From NCBI RefSeq assembly GCF_028657905.1, contig NZ_CP117782.1, positions 186,001 through 250,000 of the forward strand: a stretch of 64,000 nucleotides of DNA. The letters are read 5' to 3'. The notes under the pieces are model-generated. The model saw nothing but the letters and a program-made list of their open reading frames with translations. It made no database searches and was not told the origin of the DNA. How positions within the stretch are numbered: position 1 is the stretch's first letter; the number at the start of each line of letters is the position of its first letter. Below, piece by piece: positions 17,683 through 25,772 of this stretch. Source of the stretch: Burkholderia sp. FERM BP-3421. Its GTDB lineage: Bacteria > Pseudomonadota > Gammaproteobacteria > Burkholderiales > Burkholderiaceae. Made by a program: the position numbers and the translations under genes.

Positions 17683-19059
17683 TCAACGGATCGTATGGAG
17701 CACCGCCTCGACCGCCTGGCCGATCGACAGCAGCGCGTCGTCGCGGTGCGGCCCGGCCGCGAGCATCAGCCCGACGGGCGCCGCGTCGCGCGGATGGCAG
17801 GGGAGCGACAGCGCACAGGCGTCGAGGAAGTTGAACGCGCTCGGATTGCGCAGGATCAGCGCGTTGACGCGGGTGAACGCTTCGTCGTCGTGTTCGAGGT
17901 CGGCGATGCGCGGCGGCACGACCGGCACGGTCGGCGCGACGAGCGCGTCGAAGCGTTGCCAGATCGTGTGCTCAGCCTCGTCCAGCATGGCCGCGCGGGC
18001 GGCCATCAGGTCCAGGTAGTCGGCCGCGCTCGCCGGCTCGCCCTTCAGGATCCGCACGAGCACGCGCCGGTCGTAGTCCGCGCGGTGCTGCGCGAGCAGC
18101 GGGCGGTGCCAGGCGTAGGCCTCGATCGGCGCGAAGCCGAAGCGGTTGATCTCGGGCAGCCGGTCGAGCGGCGCGAAGCGCACCTCGGACACGATCGCGC
18201 CCGCCGCTTCGAGATGCTTGAGCGCGGTGTCGAGCGTGGCGGCCACCTCGGCGTCGACGCCGTCCGTCACGTAGTGGTTGAGCACGCCGAGCCTCACGCC
18301 TTCGAGCGGCCGGCGCGCCGGCACGCGCGGCTCGAGGCCGGCCAGCACCCGGTCGACCAGCGCGCAGCACGCGACCGACACGCCGATCGGACCGAACGAA
18401 TCAAGCGTCGTCGACAGCGGCACGCCGCCCTGGCGCGGGATCCGGCTCGCGGTCGGCTTGAAGCCGGTGAGCCCGCACAGCGCGGCGGGAATCCGGATCG
18501 AGCCGCCGGTGTCGGTGCCGAGCGCGACGGCGGCCATGCCGTCCGCGACCGATGCGGCCGCGCCGGACGACGAGCCGCCCGCGATCCGCGCGTCGCCCGC
18601 GACGTCGCGGCGGTACGGCGAGCGCGGCGTGCCGTAGTGCGGATTGAGGCCGAGCCCCGAGAACGCGAATTCGCTCATGTTGGTGCGGCCGACCAGCACG
18701 GCGCCCGCGCGCCGCAGGCGGCCGACCACGGGCGCGTCGGCGGCGGCGGGTGGGGCGCCGGCGAGCGCGCGCGAACCGGCGCGGGTCACCTGGCCCGCGA
18801 CGTCGAACAGGTCCTTGATCGACACCGGGATGCCCGCGAGCGGCGACAGCACCGTACCGGCCGCGCGCAGCCGGTCGTGCGCGTCGGCGGCCGCGCGCGC
18901 GCCGGCCGCGTCGACGTCGGTGAAGGCGATTGCGCCCTGGCCCGCCGGGTCGGCGATCCGTTCGAGGGCGGCGTCGACGAGCGCGCGGCTCGTGGTGGCG
19001 CCGGCGGCGAGGTCGGCGGCGAGTTGGGCGAGCGGCGGAAACGGAGCGAAGGGGGTCAT
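17683..19059 (-). CDS. Amidase signature family hydrolase
   Basis: A 458-residue enzyme with the complete Ser-Ser-Lys triad arrangement: Lys82 in GIPVSIKD, the cis-Ser in GGSSSG (161-166) and the nucleophile Ser187 in GTDTGGSIRIP. This subgroup includes AtzE/AtzF-type and indole-acetamide-type hydrolases, and the substrate is not evident. It is the last gene of a leftward set: DUF2848 protein, MFS transporter, GntR regulator (7 bp upstream), amidase. The set suggests uptake and hydrolysis of one amide-containing compound. ATG 19059 is supported by the close GntR stop. Confidence 0.9.
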   Translation of the reverse strand: MTPFAPFPPLAQLAADLAAGATTSRALVDAALERIADPAGQGAIAFTDVDAAGARAAADAHDRLRAAGTVLSPLAGIPVSIKDLFDVAGQVTRAGSRALAGAPPAAADAPVVGRLRRAGAVLVGRTNMSEFAFSGLGLNPHYGTPRSPYRRDVAGDARIAGGSSSGAAASVADGMAAVALGTDTGGSIRIPAALCGLTGFKPTASRIPRQGGVPLSTTLDSFGPIGVSVACCALVDRVLAGLEPRVPARRPLEGVRLGVLNHYVTDGVDAEVAATLDTALKHLEAAGAIVSEVRFAPLDRLPEINRFGFAPIEAYAWHRPLLAQHRADYDRRVLVRILKGEPASAADYLDLMAARAAMLDEAEHTIWQRFDALVAPTVPVVPPRIADLEHDDEAFTRVNALILRNPSAFNFLDACALSLPCHPRDAAPVGLMLAAGPHRDDALLSIGQAVEAVLHTIR

Positions 19060-19066
19060 GGCGGCG

Positions 19067-19753
19067 TCAGGACTGGATGTGTTGGACAAGGGACGCGCGG
19101 AACGCCTCGATGTGGCGCTCCACGGCGCGGCGCGCGCCGGCTTCGTCGCGCGCGCGCAGCAGTTCGTACAGCTCGGTGTGCTCGCGCTGGACGTCGGCGA
19201 GATGGTGCGGCTCGGACAGCGTGATGAACCAGAAGCGCAGCGAGCGCTCGTGCAGCCCGCGCAGGATCTCGGCGAGCACCGGATTGCGCGCGGCGGCCGA
19301 GATCGCGAGATGGAACGCACGGTCGAGTTCCATCATCGCCTCGACGTCGTGCGCGGCCACGGCGGCGCGCGCGTCGTCGAGGAGCGCGGCCATGCGCGCG
19401 TGGTCGTCGGCCTGCGCGTGGCGCGCGGCCAGCTCGACGCACAGGCCCTCGTTGATGAGCCGCACGTCGATGATCGCGAGCACGTCGTCGAGCGACACCG
19501 GCTTGACCATCACGCCCTTGCGCGGCATCACGCTCAGCATGCCTTCGAGCACGAGCCGGTGCACGGCCTGATGGACCGGGGTGCGGCCGATGCCCGTGCG
19601 CGCGATCAGCTCGGATTCGTTGAGCGCCGCGCCGGGCTTGAGCCGCATCGTGATGATGTCGCGCTGGATCAGCGCGTAGGCCTGGTCGGCAAGACTTTCC
19701 GGCGGCCGCGCGGCGGCGCGCGGCGGGCTGTGCGGCGAGGCAGGGGGCGTCAT
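19067..19753 (-). CDS. GntR-family regulator, FCD (FadR/VanR) subgroup
   Basis: A 228-residue transcription factor. The N-terminal winged helix (about 22-90) has LADQAYALIQRDIITMRLKPG and ESELIARTGIGRTPVHQAVHRL. The C-terminal helical FCD domain has the metal-site pattern with Asp in MELDRAFH, then His in LRFWFITLSEPHH-like and VERHIEAF segments. It probably represses the operon it belongs to and is released by the pathway substrate. The palindrome at 22097-22112 is its likely operator. ATG 19753 was chosen; ATG 19783 in frame is possible. Its 3' end nearly touches the amidase gene. Confidence 0.88.
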   Translation of the reverse strand: MTPPASPHSPPRAAARPPESLADQAYALIQRDIITMRLKPGAALNESELIARTGIGRTPVHQAVHRLVLEGMLSVMPRKGVMVKPVSLDDVLAIIDVRLINEGLCVELAARHAQADDHARMAALLDDARAAVAAHDVEAMMELDRAFHLAISAAARNPVLAEILRGLHERSLRFWFITLSEPHHLADVQREHTELYELLRARDEAGARRAVERHIEAFRASLVQHIQS

Positions 19754-19791
19754 GGTGCGCGTGGCGGTGAAATTGCTGCGCATTGTAGATC

Positions 19792-19910
19792 AGGGGGGCC
19801 CGCCTCAGGGGGGCCGCCTCAGGGGCGTCCGCCTCAGGGGCGCTCGGCTCAGGGGCGTCCGCCTCAGGGGCGCTCGGCTCAGGGGCGCCCGCCTCAGGGG
19901 CACCCGCCTC
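19792..19910. repeat. 15-bp tandem repeat array, 8 copies plus decayed copies
   Basis: Units of the type AGGGGCGTCCGCCTC repeat eight times (one copy is 14 bp), alternating between GCGTCCGCCTC and GCGCTCGGCTC versions. Degenerate copies continue to about 19980, next to the MFS gene 3' end. The array fills the gap between the MFS gene and the GntR gene. Confidence 0.9.
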
Positions 19911-19969
19911 ACGGCGACCCGGCCACAGAGGGGCCCGCCTCAACAGCGTTCGGCAAGGGGGTGGCTGCC

Positions 19970-21334
19970 TCAAGGGCGTGCGGCGGGCGACCCGTCGCCT
20001 CGCGCATGCCCCGGCGCCGGCCGCGGCCGACGCCCGCCGGTGTCGATGCGCGGCAAGGCGAGCGTGACGAGCCCGCCCGCGACCAGCGCGACGGCGATCA
20101 GCACGAGGCCGGGCGTGATGCGGTGGGTCGCGTCCTTGATCAGGCCGAGCGCGTACGGGCTCGCGTAGCCGGCGAGGTTTGCGATGGAATTGATGACCGC
20201 GATGCCCGCGACCGCGGCGGTGCCCTGCAGGTAGCCGGTCGCCATCGACCAGAAGATGCCGAAGCCGGACAGGATGCCGATGTACGCGACCGCGAGGCCC
20301 GCCACGGCGAGCGGGATCGAATGGGTGAGCGCCGCGCTCGCGACGAGGCCGGCCGCGCCGGTGAAGCACGACAGCGCGTAGTGCCAGCGCCGCTCGCCGC
20401 TCAGGTCGGACGAGCGGCCGACGAGGACCATGCCGATGCCGGCGGCCAGGTACGGAATCGCGGTGACGAAGCCGTTCGTGACGAGGTCGGCGACGCCGAG
20501 ATCCTTGATGATCTGCGGCAGCCAGAACGAGAAGCCCGCATTGCCGGCGACGAGGCAGAAATAGACGAGCGTGAGCAGCCAGAAGCGGCCCGAGCGCAGC
20601 GCGGCCCGCAGGCGGTGTTCGCCGCCCGCGCGGACGGCCTCGGCGCGATCGAGCGCGAGCCGTGCGGCGAGCGCGCTTTTTTCCTCGGGGCTGAGCCAGG
20701 CGGCATCGTCGGGCGTGTTGCGCAGCACCGCGAGCGCCCAGCAGCCGGTCAGGATCGACGGGACGCCCTCGATCACGAACATCCATTGCCAGCCGCGCAG
20801 CCCGTGCGCGTCGTGCAGCGCGGACATCAGGTAGCCGGACAGCGGCGCGCCGACGATGCCGGCGACCGGGATCGCGGCCATGAACACCGCGATCATCCGC
20901 GCGCGCCGGTCGGCGGGGAACCAGAACGTCAGGTACAGCACCACGCCCGGCACGAGCCCCGCCTCGGCGACGCCGAGCAGGAAGCGCAGCAGATAGAAGC
21001 TCGTTTCGTTCGTGACGAACATCATCGCGCAGGACAGGGCGCCCCACAGCATCGTGATCCGCGCGAGCGTCGCGCGGGCGCCGAAGCGCTTGAGCAGCAG
21101 ATTGCTCGGCACCTCGAACAGGAAGTAGCCGATGAAGAAGATGCCCGCGCCCAGGCCGTACGCGGCGTCGGACAGGCCGAGGTCGGTGGTGAACTGCAGC
21201 TTCGCGTAGCCGATGTTGACGCGGTCGAGGTACGACAGCACGTAGACGAGGAACAGGAACGGCATGATGCGCCAGGTGACCTTGCGCAGCGCGCGCGCTT
21301 CAGGGTCGGCCGTTGACGTCGGGGAGGTCGGCAT
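19970..21334 (-). CDS. MFS transporter, anion:cation symporter (phthalate permease-like) family
   Basis: An inner-membrane protein of 454 residues with 12 predicted hydrophobic segments. Helix 1 reads ITWRIMPFLFLVYVLSYLDR-like with the ACS-family DRVNIGYA, and the A-motif region and FWFPADRRARMIAVF are also family-typical. These carriers import organic acids such as phthalate, 4-hydroxyphenylacetate or tartrate with protons. Lying between the DUF2848 and GntR genes it probably imports the substrate of this pathway. The last 30 residues are Arg/Pro/Gly-rich and border the 15-bp repeat array, so the C-terminus may have been altered by it. Confidence 0.9.
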   Translation of the reverse strand: MPTSPTSTADPEARALRKVTWRIMPFLFLVYVLSYLDRVNIGYAKLQFTTDLGLSDAAYGLGAGIFFIGYFLFEVPSNLLLKRFGARATLARITMLWGALSCAMMFVTNETSFYLLRFLLGVAEAGLVPGVVLYLTFWFPADRRARMIAVFMAAIPVAGIVGAPLSGYLMSALHDAHGLRGWQWMFVIEGVPSILTGCWALAVLRNTPDDAAWLSPEEKSALAARLALDRAEAVRAGGEHRLRAALRSGRFWLLTLVYFCLVAGNAGFSFWLPQIIKDLGVADLVTNGFVTAIPYLAAGIGMVLVGRSSDLSGERRWHYALSCFTGAAGLVASAALTHSIPLAVAGLAVAYIGILSGFGIFWSMATGYLQGTAAVAGIAVINSIANLAGYASPYALGLIKDATHRITPGLVLIAVALVAGGLVTLALPRIDTGGRRPRPAPGHARGDGSPAARP

Positions 21335-21355
21335 GGGGGTCTCGCGGGGCGGGGG

Positions 21356-22051
21356 TCAGTCGGCGATCTCGAGCACGCGCACGCGATAGGCGTGGCGCAG
21401 CGTGCGCTCGAGCACGGGGTCGTGCAGTTCGATCTCGAATGCGTCGCCGTCGGCCATCGTCGCGAGCGGGCCGTCGACGGCGAGCGTGCCGCAGTACAGC
21501 GCGCCGCGCTCGGGCAGCGCGGTCTCGCGCGGCGCGCGGGCCAGCAGGTCGGCGGGCGCGAGCAGGGCCGCGACGCTGCCCGCCTGATAGCGGCGGCGCG
21601 CGCCGTGCTGCGTGAGCCAGGCGCGCAGTTCGAGGCGGTCCCAGTGCGGCGCGACCTCGGCGAAGCGCCAGGCCACGCGCGCGACGGGTTTCGGGCACAC
21701 CTGCTTCGAGACCGTGACGCCGTAGGCCTCGACCGCACGGTCGGTGTGATCGGAGCCGACCGTGACGAGCAGGCCGTCGGGGGTGTTGAGCAGCACGCAT
21801 TCGGCCTCGCCGCCGGAGTGCGCGCCGACCACCTCGATCCGGTCCGACTGCGTGAGCAGGCCCGCGCCGAGCCGGTAGAAGCACGGCGTGGCGCTGGGCC
21901 GGCGCACGCCGAGCGCGGCCAGTTCGGCGATGTGATGTTCGATGGCGGCCGGGTCGCGGCCGGCCCAGCCGGCGATCGTGAGGTCGTCGATCGCGATGTC
22001 GATCGGCTGGGCGGGCGGGGTGGCGGAAACGGTGAAGGTGAGCGACGGCAT
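21356..22051 (-). CDS. DUF2848 family protein
   Basis: A 231-residue protein matching the DUF2848 pattern: TIAGWAGRDPAAIEHHIAELAALG near the start, VGSDHTDR in the middle, and KPVARVAWRF and GTL-containing C-terminal half. The fold is thought to resemble fumarylacetoacetate hydrolase-type enzymes, but no reaction is established to my knowledge. It is the promoter-proximal gene of the MFS/GntR/amidase operon. ATG 22051 follows AGGA at a suitable distance; a TTG at 22057 is a less likely start. Confidence 0.85.
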   Translation of the reverse strand: MPSLTFTVSATPPAQPIDIAIDDLTIAGWAGRDPAAIEHHIAELAALGVRRPSATPCFYRLGAGLLTQSDRIEVVGAHSGGEAECVLLNTPDGLLVTVGSDHTDRAVEAYGVTVSKQVCPKPVARVAWRFAEVAPHWDRLELRAWLTQHGARRRYQAGSVAALLAPADLLARAPRETALPERGALYCGTLAVDGPLATMADGDAFEIELHDPVLERTLRHAYRVRVLEIAD

Positions 22052-22096
22052 GGGCAATCCTGCAGGCCTCGGGATAGGGAACGAATCTGGATATTA

Positions 22097-22112
22097 ATGT
22101 GATATATCACAT
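22097..22112. promoter_or_regulatory. 16-bp perfect palindrome, probable GntR operator
   Basis: ATGTGATATATCACAT is exactly self-complementary and is further flanked by CTGGAT and ATCCAG. It overlaps the -10 position of the promoter below, the placement expected for a repressor site. Size and TGAT/ATCA arms suit an FCD-type GntR dimer. Confidence 0.65.
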
Positions 22113-22128
22113 GAATCCAGCATGTCAA
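22101..22128 (-). promoter_or_regulatory. Promoter of the DUF2848-MFS-gntR-amidase operon
   Basis: Reading leftward, a perfect TTGACA (22128-22123) is followed after 16 bp by TATATC (22106-22101), about 50 bp before the first gene. The -10 lies inside the palindrome. Confidence 0.6.
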
Positions 22129-22284
22129 AATTCCCCGTCATGGAGCGAGCAGAGGGCGCGGGTGGCGATTTGTCGTCAGCTTGCAACAATGTTGACGAAA
22201 TACTGGCGATTTGCCGCTAATCCGCTACTGAAGGATAATGAATCCTCGTTTAATACCGCGTGACCGACGCACCAGACCATCGTC

Positions 22285-23553
22285 ATGAGCGAAAACACGC
22301 CAGCAGGCGCCGGGTCGTCCGGCTCTTCGTCCCCGTCCTCCTCCACGCCGCCCGCGAGCGGCCAGGTTGAATCGGCGGCCTCGACTTCCACTCCGCAGGA
22401 CAAGCCTCAGCCCACCGTCCACGTCAGCGCGTTCGCTGCGCAGGTGGCGGCTGCGCAGGATGTCGGCGATCCCGGCGCGGCGCCGGTCGGCCAGGGCGCC
22501 GAGCCGGGCGCGCCCGGTTCCGCCGGGGCCGGCGCGGCTGCGCCCGGCGTGGCGACGCCCGAGCGTTCCGCCGCCGGGCGGGGCGCGAAGCCCGGCGCCC
22601 CGCCGCCCGGCTTCGGCGCGGCGCCCGATTTCGAGACCGCGCGCCCGCCGCCCGCCGGTGCGCCGGTCGCGCCGCCCGCGTATCTGAAGCAGAGCGATAC
22701 ACCGTGGTCGGTGTTCGGCCGCATCATCGCGGCGCGCGCGCGCCGGCTGTTCGACCGGGCCGGCCAGCGGATCACGCAGCGCACGCTGCGGATCGGCGTG
22801 TCGGCGCGGATCTTCCATCCGGAAGTCGGCGCGCCGGGGCTGCGCGGCAAGACGCTGCAATACCTCGAGGAATCGATCGCGCACTGGGTGATGTCGCGCG
22901 ACGTGCTGGTGTTCATGATCCCGACCGTCGGCCATCAGGGCATGCTGCACCCGAGCAACATCCGCCTGCGCGATTACGCCAAGCACCTCGACGGGCTGCT
23001 GCTGCAAGGCGGCGCCGACGTGTCGCCGCAGACCTACGCGGCGTCCGACGCGCGGCCGGAGTGGCCGGGCGACCGGGTGCGCGACATGTACGAGCTGGAG
23101 CTGCTGCACGAGTTCGTCGAGTCGGGCAAGCCGGTGCTCGGCGTATGCCGGGGCTGCCAGCTGATCAACGTCGCATTCGGCGGGACGCTGTACCAGGACA
23201 TCGCGACCGACGTGCCGACCGCCGGCGCGCACGTCAGCGAACGCTACGACCAGCATCGCCACACGGTCCGCTTCCCCGACGGCTCGACGCTCCAGAACAT
23301 GTTTCCGGGCCGCCGCGAGGCGATCGTCAATTCGATCCACCACCAGGCGATCCGCGATCTGGGTCGCGACCTGAACATCGAGGCGGTCTCGGCCGAGGAC
23401 GGCATCATCGAGGCCGTCCGCTACCGGCGCGCGCCGTTCGTGGTCGGCGTGCAGTGGCATCCGGAATTCCACCGCGCGGGCGGCCCCGAGCTGCTCGACT
23501 GCACGCCGCTGCTCGACACCTTCCTGCGCGCGGCGCGCGAGACCCGGCTGTGA
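22285..23553 (+). CDS. Class I glutamine-amidotransferase-like hydrolase (peptidase C26, PuuD-like) with long disordered N-terminus
   Basis: A 422-residue protein. Residues about 165-420 are a C26 domain with nucleophile Cys288 in GVCRGCQ and the partner His392/Glu394 in QWHPEFH, as in gamma-glutamyl-GABA hydrolase PuuD. The substrate may be a gamma-glutamyl amine. The first 135 residues are Ala/Gly/Pro/Ser-rich with no signal peptide, far longer than the usual family N-terminus of about 250-residue proteins. The codon pattern stays consistent through it, so I keep ATG 22285. A later start would still give an active domain. It is divergent from the DUF2848 operon, and no other putrescine-pathway gene is nearby. 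Confidence 0.85.
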   Translation: MSENTPAGAGSSGSSSPSSSTPPASGQVESAASTSTPQDKPQPTVHVSAFAAQVAAAQDVGDPGAAPVGQGAEPGAPGSAGAGAAAPGVATPERSAAGRGAKPGAPPPGFGAAPDFETARPPPAGAPVAPPAYLKQSDTPWSVFGRIIAARARRLFDRAGQRITQRTLRIGVSARIFHPEVGAPGLRGKTLQYLEESIAHWVMSRDVLVFMIPTVGHQGMLHPSNIRLRDYAKHLDGLLLQGGADVSPQTYAASDARPEWPGDRVRDMYELELLHEFVESGKPVLGVCRGCQLINVAFGGTLYQDIATDVPTAGAHVSERYDQHRHTVRFPDGSTLQNMFPGRREAIVNSIHHQAIRDLGRDLNIEAVSAEDGIIEAVRYRRAPFVVGVQWHPEFHRAGGPELLDCTPLLDTFLRAARETRL

Positions 23554-23693
23554 CGAACGGGGTCCGTTTCGCCGGGGCCTCGGTCCAGGTGGGACGGATC
23601 CGAAAATGTCGCGGGGCGCGCATCGGCTGCCCGGCATCGCCGGGAATCGCGCGATAATCCGCCGTTGCCCAATTCATGCGGAGTGCTGATCCG

Positions 23694-24377
23694 ATGTCGT
23701 TCTGTCTGTATCGCGTTCGCCGCCTGGCGCTGTGCGTGGCGGTGTGCGCCGGCGCGCAGGCCGGCGCGTCGTTCGCCGCTGACGCCACGGCGCCCGTGGC
23801 CGGCACCCGGCCGGCCGTGACCGCGCTGACGGCTGAGCCGGCCGCGCCCGCGGCGGGCGAGCAGCCGCTCGGCTCGGTCGCGGAGATGATGAAGCTGCTG
23901 CACGACGGCAAGCTCGTCGAGCTGCGCACGACCTACAACGGCAGCTACGGCGCGAGCCTGCTGTTCTATCCCGACGAGATGACCTATTACGCGGCGCTGT
24001 TCCAGGACCGGCAGTTCTGGCGTGTGATTCCGTCGCAGGAGAAGCCGCGCGCCGAGATGATCTATGCGAACTTCGTCGCGCGGACGGTCGAGCTGGCCGA
24101 TGTCGAGATCCAGCGCACCGAGCTGGCCGCGCAGAAGGCGTTTCTCGAGCGTGTGATCGCGCTGTCCGAGGAGCGCGCGAAGCGCTTGCAGGCCGACGTC
24201 GACGTCGCGCATACGCGGCAGGTGGAGGTGGCCGTGCAGCAGCGCGCGGCGCGCGACGAGGCGCAGGCGCTCGACGTGCAGAAGCGGGCCGCGCAGGCGC
24301 AGTTGCGCGAGCTTCAACAACAGGTGCAGAAGTTGCAGCAGCAGACCGAGACGGGTTTGGCCGCGCCGATGCGCTAG
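23694..24377 (+). CDS. DUF2968 exported coiled-coil protein
   Basis: A 227-residue protein with a signal peptide (MSFCLYRVRR, hydrophobic core, cleavage near SFAAD). A short variable segment precedes the conserved block LGSVAEMMKLLHDGKLVELRTTYNGSYGASLLFYPDEMTYY-like. The C-terminal half (about 115-215) is a long charged heptad region rich in Glu, Arg and Gln, predicted coiled coil. It is probably periplasmic. Function unknown. ATG 23694 was preferred to 23676 because it gives a normal signal peptide and has GGAG upstream. Confidence 0.85.
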   Translation: MSFCLYRVRRLALCVAVCAGAQAGASFAADATAPVAGTRPAVTALTAEPAAPAAGEQPLGSVAEMMKLLHDGKLVELRTTYNGSYGASLLFYPDEMTYYAALFQDRQFWRVIPSQEKPRAEMIYANFVARTVELADVEIQRTELAAQKAFLERVIALSEERAKRLQADVDVAHTRQVEVAVQQRAARDEAQALDVQKRAAQAQLRELQQQVQKLQQQTETGLAAPMR

Positions 24378-24405
24378 CGTCGCGCGGAACGATTGGTCAG
24401 TCAGC

Positions 24406-24435
24406 AGCCCGGCGCAGCAGTGCGCCGGGCTTTTT
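24406..24435. terminator. Terminator after the DUF2968 gene
   Basis: AGCCCGGCGCA, loop GCAG, TGCGCCGGGCT, then TTTT. It serves the rightward gene; the converging gene ends 12 bp further on. Confidence 0.85.
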
Positions 24436-24446
24436 CATGGGCGGTG

Positions 24447-25277
24447 TCAGCGCGTGAACCGGGCGGGGTCGGCGGTCAGGCGTCGATGCTGCAGCGCGTT
24501 CGCCCAGTCGTCCGGCGGTGGGCGATGGGCGGCCGCCGGCAGCGCGGCGGGGAGGTCGGCGCGCAGGGTGGCGTACAGCGTTTGCCATTCGGCGAACGTC
24601 GTCGGATCGTCGAGCGCGGCCGGGCGTGTATGCCGATCGGGTGAGCGAGCGGCCGTGACGGGGGGATCGGTGCGATGCGGCGCGGCGGCGGCGTGCCGCA
24701 TCGCGTGCTCGAGCGGCGGTCGCGTATGGATTGCTACCGGCCGGGCTGGTTTGACGCGAGCGTGGGACGCCTCGGGGAGCGGCATCACGGGCGAGACGGG
24801 GGCGTGCGTCGGCGCGCCCGCTGGCGGCAAGGGGGCGGTCGACGTATGCCGGGGTGGCGCCGCCGGGCGTGGGCGGCCGGCGCGAGCCTCGGGCGGCGCC
24901 GGTGTCGCGGCCGGCGCGGATGGTGCAGGCGGCGCGGCGCGCTCGGGGAGGTGAGACCAGAGCAGCCAGCCTATCAGGCCGAATGCGCCCAGCGCGCAGC
25001 ACAGGGCGTGCAGCACGCGGGGCGGCCCGCCGGACGTCGGGATCAGCACGGACGACGCGGCGGGCGCGGCGGTGGTGGAGCCGGCCGGCGCCGTGCGGCG
25101 CAGCGGCCGCCACTGGCAGGCGCGGTGCGGGGCGTCGGGGTCGATGAAGACGGTGCGCAACTGCGCGGGGCAGCCGGCGAGGCTCGTCCATTCGCGCCCG
25201 AACGGCAGGCCGCTGAACGGCATGAGCGACGGGCGCGCCAATTGGCCTTCGACGGGAACGAGTGATGAGGCGGTCAT
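24447..25277 (-). CDS. Unrecognised single-pass membrane protein with Pro-rich region
   Basis: I do not recognise this 276-residue protein. From ATG 25277 it shows a cytoplasmic-looking head of about 90 residues (PFSGLPFGREWTSLAGCPAQ, then FIDPDAPHRACQWRPLRR), one hydrophobic segment (about 108-125, CCALGAFGLIGWLLW), a long Pro/Ala/His/Arg-rich stretch, and a short more ordered C-terminus with DPTTFAEWQTLYATLRADLPAALP and DDWANALQHRRL. The order head, one membrane helix, Pro-rich spacer, small C-terminal part is that of TonB-like or sporulation-repeat-type envelope proteins, but no such domain is identified. GC3 is high throughout, which supports coding. Confidence 0.6.
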   Translation of the reverse strand: MTASSLVPVEGQLARPSLMPFSGLPFGREWTSLAGCPAQLRTVFIDPDAPHRACQWRPLRRTAPAGSTTAAPAASSVLIPTSGGPPRVLHALCCALGAFGLIGWLLWSHLPERAAPPAPSAPAATPAPPEARAGRPRPAAPPRHTSTAPLPPAGAPTHAPVSPVMPLPEASHARVKPARPVAIHTRPPLEHAMRHAAAAPHRTDPPVTAARSPDRHTRPAALDDPTTFAEWQTLYATLRADLPAALPAAAHRPPPDDWANALQHRRLTADPARFTR

Positions 25278-25772
25278 GAGTCGGTCGGGCCGCGCGGCGT
25301 GAGCAAGGCGCGCATCGCCGGAAGCGGCCGGGGCGGGCAATCGAGGAATCATCGGTGAAGCGTCGCGGCGCGTCGATGGGACCGGTCTGAATCTGAATGA
25401 ATCTGAATGAATCTGAACGTCGAAGTTGGCGCGGGCCGATGCCGCCTCGGCCCTGCCGCATCGCAGCAAGCGCGGCCCGCCGCCGTTCAATGGGGCGCGA
25501 CGGCCCGACCCGGCCGCCTGCCGCGCCCGCTCGGGACTCCCGATCGTTGCGAGCCGCGCGGATGGCCGATCTCATCATTTCCCCCGATTTCCAGGCGTGC
25601 GTTTTCGCGCGACACTTTGACGCGGTTGCCCGTCGATTCGCAGTAATATGGCGGGCGCGATGCGGTGCATCATCGGCCTGCGTCGTCCCGTGTCCGCGCC
25701 AGCGGCCCGGCGATACCACGATGTCACGACCCTGCGCGCCCCACGCAGCAGCGGTGCCTTATCGAGAGAGAC
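25278..25772. other. Spacer with short 10-bp repeat, between divergent genes
   Basis: 495 bp with no gene I can support. At 25386-25417 ATCTGAATGA repeats about 2.6 times. The region upstream of the symporter has TTGACG (25617-25622) and TAATAT (25644-25649), but at a 21-bp spacing that is too long for a normal promoter. Confidence 0.4.

Noticed and set aside
25617..25649. TTGACG and TAATAT as a promoter for the citrate symporter
   Set aside because: The spacer is 21 bp, too long for a usual sigma-70 promoter.
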